This document shows positions 1 to 6,023 of a stretch of 16,455 nucleotides of DNA, one piece after another. Position 1 is the first letter of the stretch, and every line of letters begins with the position of its first letter. Below the pieces are notes generated by a model. It saw nothing but the letters and a program-made list of their open reading frames with translations, was not told the origin of the DNA and searched no databases. Source of the stretch: Betaproteobacteria bacterium (GTDB lineage Bacteria > Pseudomonadota > Gammaproteobacteria > Burkholderiales > SG8-39); the NCBI GenBank assembly GCA_019509895.1, contig JAEKLK010000202.1:1-16455 (forward strand), read 5' to 3'. The position numbers were made by a program, and so were the translations under genes.

Positions 1-1
1 G

Positions 2-463
2 GAAGAGCTGATGAGCGCGGGGGTCGACGTGCGCGTCTTCGGACCTTGGCGGCGCAAGCTGCGCAAGGGTTCGCCGCTCAAAGCGCGCCTGGAGCACGGC
101 TTCTTCACGCCCGAGCGCATGGTGGAGATCTTTGCCGGCTCGCAGGCGACGCTGAACGTGCACACCTGGCGCGAGCGCTTCGACTTCGGCCTCAATCCCC
201 GGGTGTTCGAGGCCGGCGCCTGCGGCACGCCGCAGCTCGTGGACCACAAGCGCGAGCTCGACGAGCTCTTCAGCGCCGGTGAACGCGCCGGCATGCTGGT
301 CTATCGCGACGACGACGAGCTCCTGCGGCTCGCGCGGTCCCTTCCCGGGCGCGCCGCCGAGCTGCGTGCCGCCGCCCGCGAGGCCGCGCCCTCCTTCCAC
401 CGCAATCACTCCTACCGCGCGCGCGTGGCCGAGATGCTGCGGATCGTTGCCCCCCGCGCCTGA
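2..463 (+). CDS. Glycosyltransferase, CgeB-like, C-terminal part (5' end outside window)
   Basis: The frame is open to the first base of the window, so the methionine at position 11 is probably internal and only the last ~154 residues are seen. The visible part resembles the C-terminal nucleotide-sugar-binding half of GT-B glycosyltransferases of the CgeB/Glycos_transf_1_2 type. It has a FFTPERMVEIFAGSQATLNV segment, then FGLNPRVFEAGACGTPQLVD (conserved Glu, small residues and Gly in the donor-binding region), then a DELF...VYRDDDELLRLAR helix and a terminal HSYRARVAEML helix, as commonly found at the end of this family. The role would be transfer of a sugar to an unknown acceptor, perhaps in cell-surface glycan synthesis. 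It converges on the tRNA-Pro gene with a 31-bp gap and no clear terminator. Family assignment is by recognition only; the substrate is unknown. Confidence 0.7.
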   Translation, partial: EELMSAGVDVRVFGPWRRKLRKGSPLKARLEHGFFTPERMVEIFAGSQATLNVHTWRERFDFGLNPRVFEAGACGTPQLVDHKRELDELFSAGERAGMLVYRDDDELLRLARSLPGRAAELRAAAREAAPSFHRNHSYRARVAEMLRIVAPRA

Positions 464-494
464 AGGACTACTGGCCAGCTGAGATGAAACGGAT

Positions 495-571
495 TGGTCG
501 GGGTGAGAGGATTTGAACCTCCGACACCTGCGTCCCGAACGCAGTACTCTACCAGGCTGAGCTACACCCCG
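495..571 (-). tRNA. tRNA-Pro (anticodon CGG), CCA encoded
   Basis: Read on the minus strand, a 77-nt cloverleaf is complete. The 7-bp acceptor stem CGGGGTG/CACCCCG starts with the C1-G72 pair typical of bacterial tRNA-Pro. The anticodon stem is CTGCG/CGCAG around loop TTCGGGA, giving anticodon CGG for CCG codons. The T-arm contains GGTTCAAATCC, the discriminator is A, and CCA is encoded. One G-T pair each occurs in the D and T stems. The 5' end lies 2 nt after the ispB stop codon on the same strand, so the tRNA may be processed from an ispB transcript or use a promoter inside ispB. No T-rich terminator is seen downstream (464-494). Confidence 0.96.
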
Positions 572-573
572 AA

Positions 574-1536
574 CTAGGAATGGCGGGCTACGGAAAAGGA
601 CGCCAATTCTAGCAAAGATCGCTTGAACTCCGAGTCGGCCAGCGGCGCGAGCGCCGCCTGCGCGGCGGTGCATTCACGCTCGGCCACGGCGCGCGCGTAG
701 TCGAGCGAGCCGCAGGCGCGGATCGCGGCAAGCACCGCGCCGAAGTCCTCGCGCCCGCCTGCGACGATGGCATGGCGCACCACCGAGCGCTCCGCGCTCG
801 AGCCCGAGCGCAGCGCATGGATGAGGGGCAGCGTCGGCTTGCCCTCCGCCAGATCGTCGCCGAGGGTCTTGCCGATCTCGGTCTCCTCGCCGAAATAGTC
901 GAGGACGTCGTCGATCAGCTGGAACGCCGTGCCCACATGCGCCCCGTAGCGCGCAAGGCCCTCTTCCATAGGACTCTTTGCCAGCACCCCGCCCAGGCGC
1001 GCCGCGGCCTCGAACAGCTTGGCGGTCTTTCGCCGGATCACCTCCAGGTAGCGCGCTTCGTCGACTTCGGGGTCATGACTGCCCATGAGCTGCATCACCT
1101 CGCCGCCCGCGATGGCATTGGTCGCATCCGCGAGCACGCGCATTACGCGCATGTCCTGCACCTCGACCATCATCTGGAAGGACCGCGAATACAGGAAGTC
1201 GCCGACCAGCACAGAGGCCGCGTTGCCGAAGGCAGCGTTCGCGGTTTGCCGCCCGCGGCGAAGCGCCGACTCGTCCACTACGTCGTCGTGCAGTAGGGTC
1301 GCGGTGTGGATGAATTCGACCACTGCGGCGAGCGTCAGGCGCGACTCACCGCGATAGCCGAGCGCCCCGCAGGCAAGCAGCAAGAGCGCGGGGCGCAAGC
1401 GCTTGCCGCCAGCCGCGACGATGTATTGCGCCACCTGGCGTACCAGCGGCACATCCGACTCGAGCCGCTCGCCAATCAGGAGGTCGAGGCGCCGCATGTC
1501 GTCCGCGACCGGCGCCAGCATGGACAGGAAGGTCAT
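574..1536 (-). CDS. ispB: Octaprenyl-diphosphate synthase (trans-polyprenyl synthase)
   Basis: This enzyme elongates farnesyl diphosphate with isopentenyl diphosphate to a long all-trans polyprenyl chain, used as the ubiquinone side chain. From the chosen start the protein has 320 residues, normal for IspB. It shows GGKRLRP (residues 43-49), the first aspartate-rich motif HDDVVD (83-88) followed by RRG (93-95), the KT pair (170-171), the second aspartate motif FQLIDDVLDYFG (205-216) and GDDLAEGKPTLPL (226-238). These are the Mg-diphosphate and substrate contacts. I chose the ATG at 1534-1536, preceded by a weak GGAAA. The next ATG (1519-1521) is possible, and a TTG at 1570-1572 would add unconserved residues. 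The gene is divergent from rplU, whose promoter overlaps its 5' end, and tRNA-Pro follows after 2 nt. Exact chain length (C40 versus others) is inferred from family and taxon, not read from sequence. Confidence 0.93.
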   Translation of the reverse strand: MTFLSMLAPVADDMRRLDLLIGERLESDVPLVRQVAQYIVAAGGKRLRPALLLLACGALGYRGESRLTLAAVVEFIHTATLLHDDVVDESALRRGRQTANAAFGNAASVLVGDFLYSRSFQMMVEVQDMRVMRVLADATNAIAGGEVMQLMGSHDPEVDEARYLEVIRRKTAKLFEAAARLGGVLAKSPMEEGLARYGAHVGTAFQLIDDVLDYFGEETEIGKTLGDDLAEGKPTLPLIHALRSGSSAERSVVRHAIVAGGREDFGAVLAAIRACGSLDYARAVAERECTAAQAALAPLADSEFKRSLLELASFSVARHS

Positions 1537-1551
1537 GATTTCCGGTATAAT
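1521..1551 (+). promoter_or_regulatory. Sigma-70-type promoter for rplU-rpmA
   Basis: A perfect -10 hexamer TATAAT lies at 1546-1551, with a one-mismatch -35 hexamer TGGACA at 1521-1526. The 19-bp spacer is on the long side. The predicted transcription start near 1558 would give a leader of about 41 nt before rplU. The -35 lies inside the first codons of the divergent ispB, and the -10 lies just upstream of its start, so initiation in the two directions may interfere. Such an AT-rich -10 stands out in this GC-rich sequence. Confidence 0.65.
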
Positions 1552-1581
1552 TCTCGGCCTTTTGCAGCGCAACGCCTAGGT

Positions 1582-1597
1582 TTACTCCCATTACTCC
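1582..1597 (+). repeat. Tandem TTACTCC in the rplU leader
   Basis: The heptamer TTACTCC occurs at 1582-1588 and again at 1591-1597, a 9-nt period, ending 1 nt before the rplU ATG. It occupies the place where a purine-rich ribosome-binding site is expected; no Shine-Dalgarno sequence is seen. A pyrimidine-rich protein or S1 binding element is one possible reading; chance duplication is another. Confidence 0.5.
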
Positions 1598-1598
1598 T

Positions 1599-1913
1599 AT
1601 GTACGCAGTGATCAAATCCGGCGGCAAGCAATATCGCGTCGAGTCCGGCGGCAAGCTTCGCGTCGAGTCGCTCGCCGCGGATGTCGGCGCCGCAATATCG
1701 TTCGACCAGGTGCTCCTGGTCGGCAACGGCGAGAGCGTCAAGGTGGGCGCACCGCTCATCTCGGGCGCGCTCGTGAAGGGCACTGTGCTCGGCCACGGCC
1801 GCGGCGACAAGGTGAAGATCTTCAAGATTCGCCGCCGCAAGCATTACCAGAAAACGCAGGGCCATCGGCAGAACTACACCGAGGTCCGCATCGACGACAT
1901 AGTTCAGGGCTAG
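1599..1913 (+). CDS. rplU: 50S ribosomal protein L21
   Basis: L21 is a structural protein of the large ribosomal subunit that binds 23S rRNA. The 104-residue product has the usual bacterial length and begins with the family hallmark MYAVIKSGGKQYRV. Near the C-terminus is the basic signature KVKIFKIRRRKHYQKTQGHRQ (residues 69-89), rich in the Lys/Arg/His that contact rRNA, followed by the terminal YTEVRIDDI strand. It is the first gene of rplU-rpmA, transcribed from the TATAAT promoter at 1546-1551. There is no Shine-Dalgarno sequence before the ATG; instead two TTACTCC heptamers abut the start, which is unusual for a highly expressed gene. rpmA follows after 35 nt containing a perfect hairpin. 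Confidence 0.98.
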   Translation: MYAVIKSGGKQYRVESGGKLRVESLAADVGAAISFDQVLLVGNGESVKVGAPLISGALVKGTVLGHGRGDKVKIFKIRRRKHYQKTQGHRQNYTEVRIDDIVQG

Positions 1914-1920
1914 TAAAGGA

Positions 1921-1938
1921 AGGCCCGGCAGCGGGCCT
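1921..1938 (+). promoter_or_regulatory. Perfect hairpin between rplU and rpmA
   Basis: The sequence aggcccg-gcag-cgggcct makes a 7-bp perfect stem with a 4-nt loop. No T-run follows, so it is not an intrinsic terminator. It stands directly before the rpmA ribosome-binding site (AAAGG, 1939-1943). Plausible roles are insulation of that site from upstream structure, mRNA stabilisation after processing, or a protein-binding element. Confidence 0.6.
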
Positions 1939-1948
1939 AAAGGCAGAG

Positions 1949-2218
1949 ATGGCACACAAGAAAGCAGGCGGCAGCTCGAGAAACGGGCGCGACTCCCAGG
2001 CGAAGCGCCTCGGCGTGAAGGTCTTCGGCGGCGAGCGCGTCAACGCCGGACAGATCCTCGTGCGCCAGCGCGGCACGCGCGTGCATCCCGGCCCGAACGT
2101 CGGCATCGGCCGCGACCACACACTGTACGCGCGCGTCAGCGGACACGTGCAGTACGCCGTGCGCGGCGAGAACCAGAACAACACGGTCACCGTGATCGCG
2201 GAAACTTCGCCGGCGTAG
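1949..2218 (+). CDS. rpmA: 50S ribosomal protein L27
   Basis: L27 sits near the peptidyl-transferase centre, its flexible N-terminus reaching towards the P-site tRNA. The 89-residue product starts MAHKKAGGSSRNGRDS, the canonical N-terminus without the cleavable extension of Firmicutes. It continues with KRLGVKVFGGERVNAGQILVRQRGT and HPGPNVGIGRDHTLYA, both family signatures. A good Shine-Dalgarno AAAGG is at 1939-1943, 5 nt before the ATG. It is cotranscribed with rplU and followed 19 nt after its stop codon by a strong intrinsic terminator, which marks the end of the rplU-rpmA transcript. Confidence 0.98.
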   Translation: MAHKKAGGSSRNGRDSQAKRLGVKVFGGERVNAGQILVRQRGTRVHPGPNVGIGRDHTLYARVSGHVQYAVRGENQNNTVTVIAETSPA

Positions 2219-2237
2219 CCGGTACGCATTGCGTGAG

Positions 2238-2266
2238 AAGCCCTATCGCAGCCGATAGGGCTTTTT
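2238..2266 (+). terminator. Rho-independent terminator after rpmA, 12 nt before obgE
   Basis: AAGCCCTATCG (2238-2248), loop CAGC, then CGATAGGGCTT (2253-2263) gives an 11-bp perfect stem, continued by a T-run to 2266. This is a textbook intrinsic terminator for plus-strand transcripts. The obgE ATG is at 2279, only 12 nt beyond, so obgE must rely on read-through, an unusual start site, or translation from a nearly leaderless message. Confidence 0.93.
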
Positions 2267-2278
2267 CATTTTTGCGCC

Positions 2279-3268
2279 ATGAAATTCATCGACGAGGCGA
2301 AAATCGAGGTGCACGCCGGCAAGGGCGGCGACGGCATGGCGCACTTTCGCCGTGAGAAGTACATCCGCCGCGGCGGCCCGGACGGCGGCGACGGCGGCCG
2401 CGGCGGCTCCGTCTGGGCGCGCGCCCACCGCAACATCAACACGCTCATCGACTACCGCTTCGCGCGCATCCATCGCGCCGACAACGGCAAGCGCGGCGGC
2501 GCTTCCGACTGCAACGGCGCCTCGGCCGACGACATCGAGCTTCGCATGCCGGTCGGCACGCTGATCCGTGACGAAGAGACCGGTGATCTCATCGCCGACC
2601 TGGCGAAGGACGGCGAGCGCGCGCTGCTCGCGCGCGGCGGCCAGGGTGGCCTCGGCAATGTGCACTTCAAGTCGAGCATCAACCGCTCGCCGCGTCAGTT
2701 CACGCGCGGCGAGGCCGGCGAGAGCCGCCGGGTGGCGCTCGAGCTACGCGTGCTGGCGGACGTCGGCCTGCTCGGCCTGCCGAACGCGGGCAAATCGAGC
2801 TTCATCCGCACCGTGTCCAGCGCCCGGCCGAAGGTCGCCGACTATCCGTTCACGACGCTCAATCCGTCCCTCGGGGTAGTGCGCGTCGGCGAGGCGAGCT
2901 TCGTCGTCGCCGATATCCCGGGATTGATAGAGGGCGCGTCCGAGGGCGCGGGGCTCGGCCACCAATTCCTGCGGCACCTCGGGCGCACGCGGCTGCTTCT
3001 CCAGCTCGTCGATCTCACCGCCGAACAGCCGGCCGAGAGCGCGCGCACCATCGCCGCGGAGCTGAAAAAATACGACGAGGCGCTCTACCGCAAGCCGCGC
3101 TGGCTGCTCTTCAACAAGGCCGACGCGCTCGAGGATGCCAGGGAGCGCGCCGCCAAGGTAGTGCGGCAGCTCCGCTGGACGCGTCCCTGGTTCACGATCT
3201 CGGCCTTGACCGGGGAGGGCTGCGACGCCGTGTCGAAGGCGATTGCCAAGGAGCTCGCGCGCAAATGA
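2279..3268 (+). CDS. obgE: GTPase ObgE/CgtA
   Basis: Obg is an essential GTPase that helps assemble the 50S subunit and links growth to (p)ppGpp. The 329-residue protein has the glycine-rich Obg fold at residues 1-158 (AGKGGDGMAHFRREKY and GGPDGGDGGRGG visible). The G domain carries G1 GLPNAGKS (166-173), G2 FTT (191-193), G3 DIPG (212-215), G4 NKAD (279-282) and G5 SAL (308-310), so GTP binding looks intact. It ends soon after the G domain, shorter than E. coli Obg (390), lacking the variable acidic C-terminal tail. I chose the ATG matching the conserved MKFIDEAKI start; no Shine-Dalgarno is visible and the rpmA terminator lies 12 nt upstream. The stop codon overlaps the proB start (ATGA), suggesting translational coupling. 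Confidence 0.96.
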   Translation: MKFIDEAKIEVHAGKGGDGMAHFRREKYIRRGGPDGGDGGRGGSVWARAHRNINTLIDYRFARIHRADNGKRGGASDCNGASADDIELRMPVGTLIRDEETGDLIADLAKDGERALLARGGQGGLGNVHFKSSINRSPRQFTRGEAGESRRVALELRVLADVGLLGLPNAGKSSFIRTVSSARPKVADYPFTTLNPSLGVVRVGEASFVVADIPGLIEGASEGAGLGHQFLRHLGRTRLLLQLVDLTAEQPAESARTIAAELKKYDEALYRKPRWLLFNKADALEDARERAAKVVRQLRWTRPWFTISALTGEGCDAVSKAIAKELARK

Positions 3269-4596
3269 CGCCGCTCGCAAGCGCGAAGACGCTGGTCGTC
3301 AAGGTCGGCTCCTCGCTCGTCACCGCCGCTGGCCGCGGCCTCGACAGCACGGCGATCGCACGCTGGGCCGACGAGATTGCGCGCCTCGTGCGCGAGCGTC
3401 GCCGCGTGGTGCTCGTCTCGAGCGGCGCCATCGCCGAGGGCGTCCTGCGCCTGGGCTGGAGCCGCCGGCCGCACACCATGCACGAGCTGCAGGCGGCCGC
3501 CGCCGTCGGCCAGATGGGACTCGTGCAGTGCTACGAGAGCTGCTTTCGCAGCCACGGGCGGCACACGGCGCAGGTGCTCCTCACGCACGACGATCTCGCC
3601 GACCGGCAGCGCTATCTCAATGCGCGGGCGACGCTGCGCACGCTGCTCGAGCTCGGCGTCATCCCGGTGATCAACGAGAACGATACGGTCGTCACCGACG
3701 AAATCAAGTTCGGCGACAACGACACGCTCGCCGCGCTGGTGACCAACCTGGTCGAGGCCGACGCGCTGGTCATTCTCACGGACCAGGCCGGGCTGTTCGA
3801 CGCCGACCCACGCACGCACGCCAACGCACGCCTGATCGAGGAAGCCGACGCGCTCGATCCCGCGCTGGCCGGCATGGCGGGCGGTACCGGCAGCGCGCTC
3901 GCGCGCGGCGGCATGGCGACCAAGGTGCAGGCGGCGCGGCGGGCGGCGCGCAGCGGCGCCCATACGGTGATCGCCGACGGGCGCCTCGCCGACGTGCTGG
4001 TGCGCCTCGCGCAGGGCGAGCGCATCGGCACACTCCTTACCGCTAAGACGGTGCCGCTCGCCGCGCGCAAGCAATGGCTCGCGGATCACCTGAGCGTCAC
4101 CGCCCGCCTTCGACTGGATACGGGCGCTGCGCGCGCGCTCCAGCGTGACGGCAAGAGCCTGCTGCCGATTGGCGTGGTCGACCTCCAGGGGGAATTCGAG
4201 CGCGGCGCCGTGGTCGCCTGCCTCGATCCCGATGGACGCGAAATCGCCCGTGGCCTGGTGAACTACTCCGCCGCCGAGACGCGCCGCATCATGCGCCGCC
4301 CGTCGGCAGAGATCGAATCGATCCTCGGCTACGCCGACGAGCCCGAGCTCATACACCGAGATAATCTGGTGCTGCTCTATTCTGCGGGCAGAAGTAATCG
4401 CGGGCGAGCGAGACATGGCGCGCGGTGGAGAGCGGCCGCCAGGTGCTGCGCGCCGCGCTCCAGCTGTGATCGGGCCGGGCGACGGCATACAGTCGTTGCT
4501 CGGCGCTCGCGCAGCGCAGGCCCTCGAAGGTCACGTTGTCCACGCCCTCGGGGCTGCGCGCCACCAGCACGTAGCGCACCAGTCCTTCCTTGCTGA
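3265..4596 (+). CDS. proB: Glutamate 5-kinase with abnormal 72-residue read-on tail
   Basis: ProB phosphorylates L-glutamate to gamma-glutamyl phosphate, the first step of proline synthesis. The kinase domain (about 1-260) shows VVKVGSSLVT (11-20), SSGAIAEG (52-59), INENDTV (136-142), FGDNDTLAALVTNLVEAD (149-166) and TDQAGLFDADPR (172-183). A PUA domain (about 275-371) contains LPIGVVDLQGEFERGAVV and ends at HRDNLVLL. ProB normally stops here, at about 367-377 residues. In this sequence codon 372 (4378-4380) is TAT, one base from a stop, and the frame runs to 443 residues. The extra 72 residues contain about 20 Arg and 6 Cys and are antisense to the CNP1-like gene, so they look like unselected read-on. 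A real stop-loss, a sequencing error or a nearby frameshift are all possible. If the ancestral stop is intact the gene ends at 4380. proA is not in the window. Confidence 0.9.
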   Translation: MTPLASAKTLVVKVGSSLVTAAGRGLDSTAIARWADEIARLVRERRRVVLVSSGAIAEGVLRLGWSRRPHTMHELQAAAAVGQMGLVQCYESCFRSHGRHTAQVLLTHDDLADRQRYLNARATLRTLLELGVIPVINENDTVVTDEIKFGDNDTLAALVTNLVEADALVILTDQAGLFDADPRTHANARLIEEADALDPALAGMAGGTGSALARGGMATKVQAARRAARSGAHTVIADGRLADVLVRLAQGERIGTLLTAKTVPLAARKQWLADHLSVTARLRLDTGAARALQRDGKSLLPIGVVDLQGEFERGAVVACLDPDGREIARGLVNYSAAETRRIMRRPSAEIESILGYADEPELIHRDNLVLLYSAGRSNRGRARHGARWRAAARCCAPRSSCDRAGRRHTVVARRSRSAGPRRSRCPRPRGCAPPARSAPVLPC

Positions 4597-4819
4597 CGGC
4601 CAGGCTCGCGCGATCGATGTAGAAGCGAAAGCCATCGGCACCGATAACGCTGAACTCGAGCAGGTTCTTTGCGGCCGGGTAAGCAGGCGGGTCGGGCGCC
4701 TCTTCGGTGGCCACAGTCTGCGGGTTGCGCCGCTCCCAGTCGCTCTGCTCCTGGGACTTGGTGGTGCTGCAGGCCGCCGCGGCGAGCGCCGCGGCGAAGC
4801 TCAGCGCAAGTCCGCGCAC
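4349..4819 (-). CDS. CNP1-like family lipoprotein
   Basis: This 156-residue protein matches the CNP1-like family (named from a cryptic neisserial protein; function unknown) in the stretch FRFYIDRASLAVSKEGLVRYVLVA, then VTFEGLRC, RLYAVARPD, W...W and a terminal ARDYFCP. The N-terminus is a signal sequence with a lipobox (AAAA before Cys17), so it is probably a membrane-anchored periplasmic lipoprotein. The start is GTG (4817-4819); it overlaps the end of the DUF3501 gene by 19 nt, so translation is likely coupled, and no Shine-Dalgarno is seen. Its 3' end overlaps proB tail to tail: 29 bp if proB ended at its usual place, 248 bp with the present reading frame. A CNP1-like gene beside proB and rppH is, from memory, typical of betaproteobacteria. 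Confidence 0.85.
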   Translation of the reverse strand: MRGLALSFAAALAAAACSTTKSQEQSDWERRNPQTVATEEAPDPPAYPAAKNLLEFSVIGADGFRFYIDRASLAVSKEGLVRYVLVARSPEGVDNVTFEGLRCASAEQRLYAVARPDHSWSAARSTWRPLSTARHVSLARDYFCPQNRAAPDYLGV

Positions 4820-5379
4820 AGCGCCGCGCGCACGTCGGACGGAAGCTCGGTGCTCGCCTGGTAGTGGGGGTGGTCGACGCCGATCCGCACGCCGGCGCCG
4901 CCGGCGAGCGCCGCGCGCATGGCCGGGTCGAGCTCGAAGCGCAGGAAGTGCACCGAGGAAGTCTTCTCCTGCGTCTCCCGGTCGAGATCCTCGTCGGCGA
5001 TTGCCCGGACGCGCTCGTGACCGTGCACCTGCACCCAGACGCCGCGCTCGATGCCCCTGAGGAGCGCGAGCTCGCGCTTGCGTTCCTCCTCATCGGGGTA
5101 CTCGATCAGCATCGTCGCCTTCCAGTTGGTGCCGTCGGGCACGAGCGGGTTATAGGCCTCGAGCTCGCCCTGGATGCCTTGCTCCTCGAAGATGCGCTCG
5201 ATGCGCAGCATCTCCTGCACCTGGTAGCGAATGGTGAGCTCGTCCTCGAAGAGCAGCGTCACATGCCCGCCGAGCTGGACGGTGCGGCGCTTCTTGTGCT
5301 CCATGACGCGCGCGCGAAAAGCGTTGCGCTCGCGCGCATAAGCTTCCAGCGGCAACAGGTTTTCGCGATTAATCGGCAT
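4801..5379 (-). CDS. DUF3501 family protein
   Basis: The 192-residue product matches DUF3501 throughout: MPINRENLLPLEAYARERNAFR, then HKKRRTVQLGGHVTLLFED, the very conserved TIRYQVQEMLRIERIFEE (49-66), AYNPLVPDGTNWKATMLIEY (75-94) and TSSVHFLRFEL (139-149). No signal peptide or membrane segment is seen, so it should be cytoplasmic. The biochemical function is unknown. In other proteobacteria I recall DUF3501 genes next to rubrerythrin and a GlpC-like Fe-S oxidoreductase, which hints at oxidative-stress or redox work; neither partner is here. It lies 10 nt after the CBS gene and overlaps the CNP1-like gene by 19 nt, so all are probably one transcript. Confidence 0.85.
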   Translation of the reverse strand: MPINRENLLPLEAYARERNAFRARVMEHKKRRTVQLGGHVTLLFEDELTIRYQVQEMLRIERIFEEQGIQGELEAYNPLVPDGTNWKATMLIEYPDEEERKRELALLRGIERGVWVQVHGHERVRAIADEDLDRETQEKTSSVHFLRFELDPAMRAALAGGAGVRIGVDHPHYQASTELPSDVRAALCADLR

Positions 5380-5389
5380 GCGTCCGAGA

Positions 5390-6016
5390 CTACTTGATCG
5401 CCGTCTCGATCTGCGCGAACGTGCGCGCTACGTCGGCGCCCGGCTCGACCGGCACGCCGATCTGCCGCGCGATCTGCGAGAGCGAGAAGATGCCGCGCAC
5501 CATGGTGCGCCGGATGGGCGGCTCTAACGGCCGGCGCGCCGGCTGCTCGTCGAAATCGACTACTAGAGCGTGCTGGCGGCCGGTGCGGCGTAGCGTCTGG
5601 AACACGTGGCCGACGCGTGCTGCCGCCACGTCGGCATAGTCCATGACTTCGACCTGCTCCGCCGGGACCATGACGTCGCCGACGGTGAGCTCGTCGCGGC
5701 GCAGGCCGCGGTCGATGGCGACACGCATCGGCCGCTCGGACAGGAGGTCGCTCGCCGTGATGACGCCGAGCACGTTCTCCTGCTCATCGGTGACCAGGAG
5801 CAGCCGCACGCCGCGCGTGATCATGAACTGGTTCGCGCCCGCGAGCGGCGCCTGCGCGCGGATGGTCGCCGGGCTGACGCGCGCGAGGTCGGTCATGACC
5901 TGCACCGCCGGCGCTTCCGGGGTCACGCGCGGGGCGGCCGGCGCGAGCGGCCGGCGAAAGCCGGCGTTGGCGCCGAGCTCGCGGATGGGCAGCGGCTGGT
6001 AATCCCGGTCCTCCAT
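5390..6016 (-). CDS. Two-CBS-domain protein
   Basis: The 208-residue protein carries a Bateman module. CBS1 is at about residues 39-100 (VMTDL...ANQFMITRGVRLLLVTDEQENVLGVITASDLL) and CBS2 at about 112-188 (VGDVM...LRRTGRQHALVV...VRGIFSLSQIARQIG). CBS pairs bind adenine nucleotides or similar ligands and act as sensors. No catalytic or DNA-binding domain is attached, and the ~38-residue N-terminus (PLPIRELGANAGF, then Pro/Ala-rich) is not a signal peptide. It therefore probably regulates a partner protein. The gene starts 7 nt after the rppH stop and precedes DUF3501 by 10 nt, implying cotranscription. Which ligand or partner is involved cannot be told from the sequence. Confidence 0.85.
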   Translation of the reverse strand: MEDRDYQPLPIRELGANAGFRRPLAPAAPRVTPEAPAVQVMTDLARVSPATIRAQAPLAGANQFMITRGVRLLLVTDEQENVLGVITASDLLSERPMRVAIDRGLRRDELTVGDVMVPAEQVEVMDYADVAAARVGHVFQTLRRTGRQHALVVDFDEQPARRPLEPPIRRTMVRGIFSLSQIARQIGVPVEPGADVARTFAQIETAIK

Positions 6017-6023
6017 AAGCGCG

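Noticed and set aside
495..571. tRNA-Pro as an integration site for a mobile element
   Set aside because: No integrase, no repeat of the tRNA 3' end and no change in composition were seen nearby.
772..1296. 174-codon plus-strand frame opposite ispB
   Set aside because: Antisense shadow of ispB, which has both aspartate-rich motifs in the other strand.
2303..2420. Repetitive GGC-rich stretch near the obgE start
   Set aside because: It encodes the glycine-rich GGDGG loops of the Obg fold, so it is a family feature and not a DNA repeat element.
3085..4488. 467-codon minus-strand open frame opposite obgE/proB
   Set aside because: It is antisense to proB, whose motifs are unambiguous; the translation is Arg/Ala/His-rich with no domain. 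Long antisense frames are common in DNA this GC-rich.
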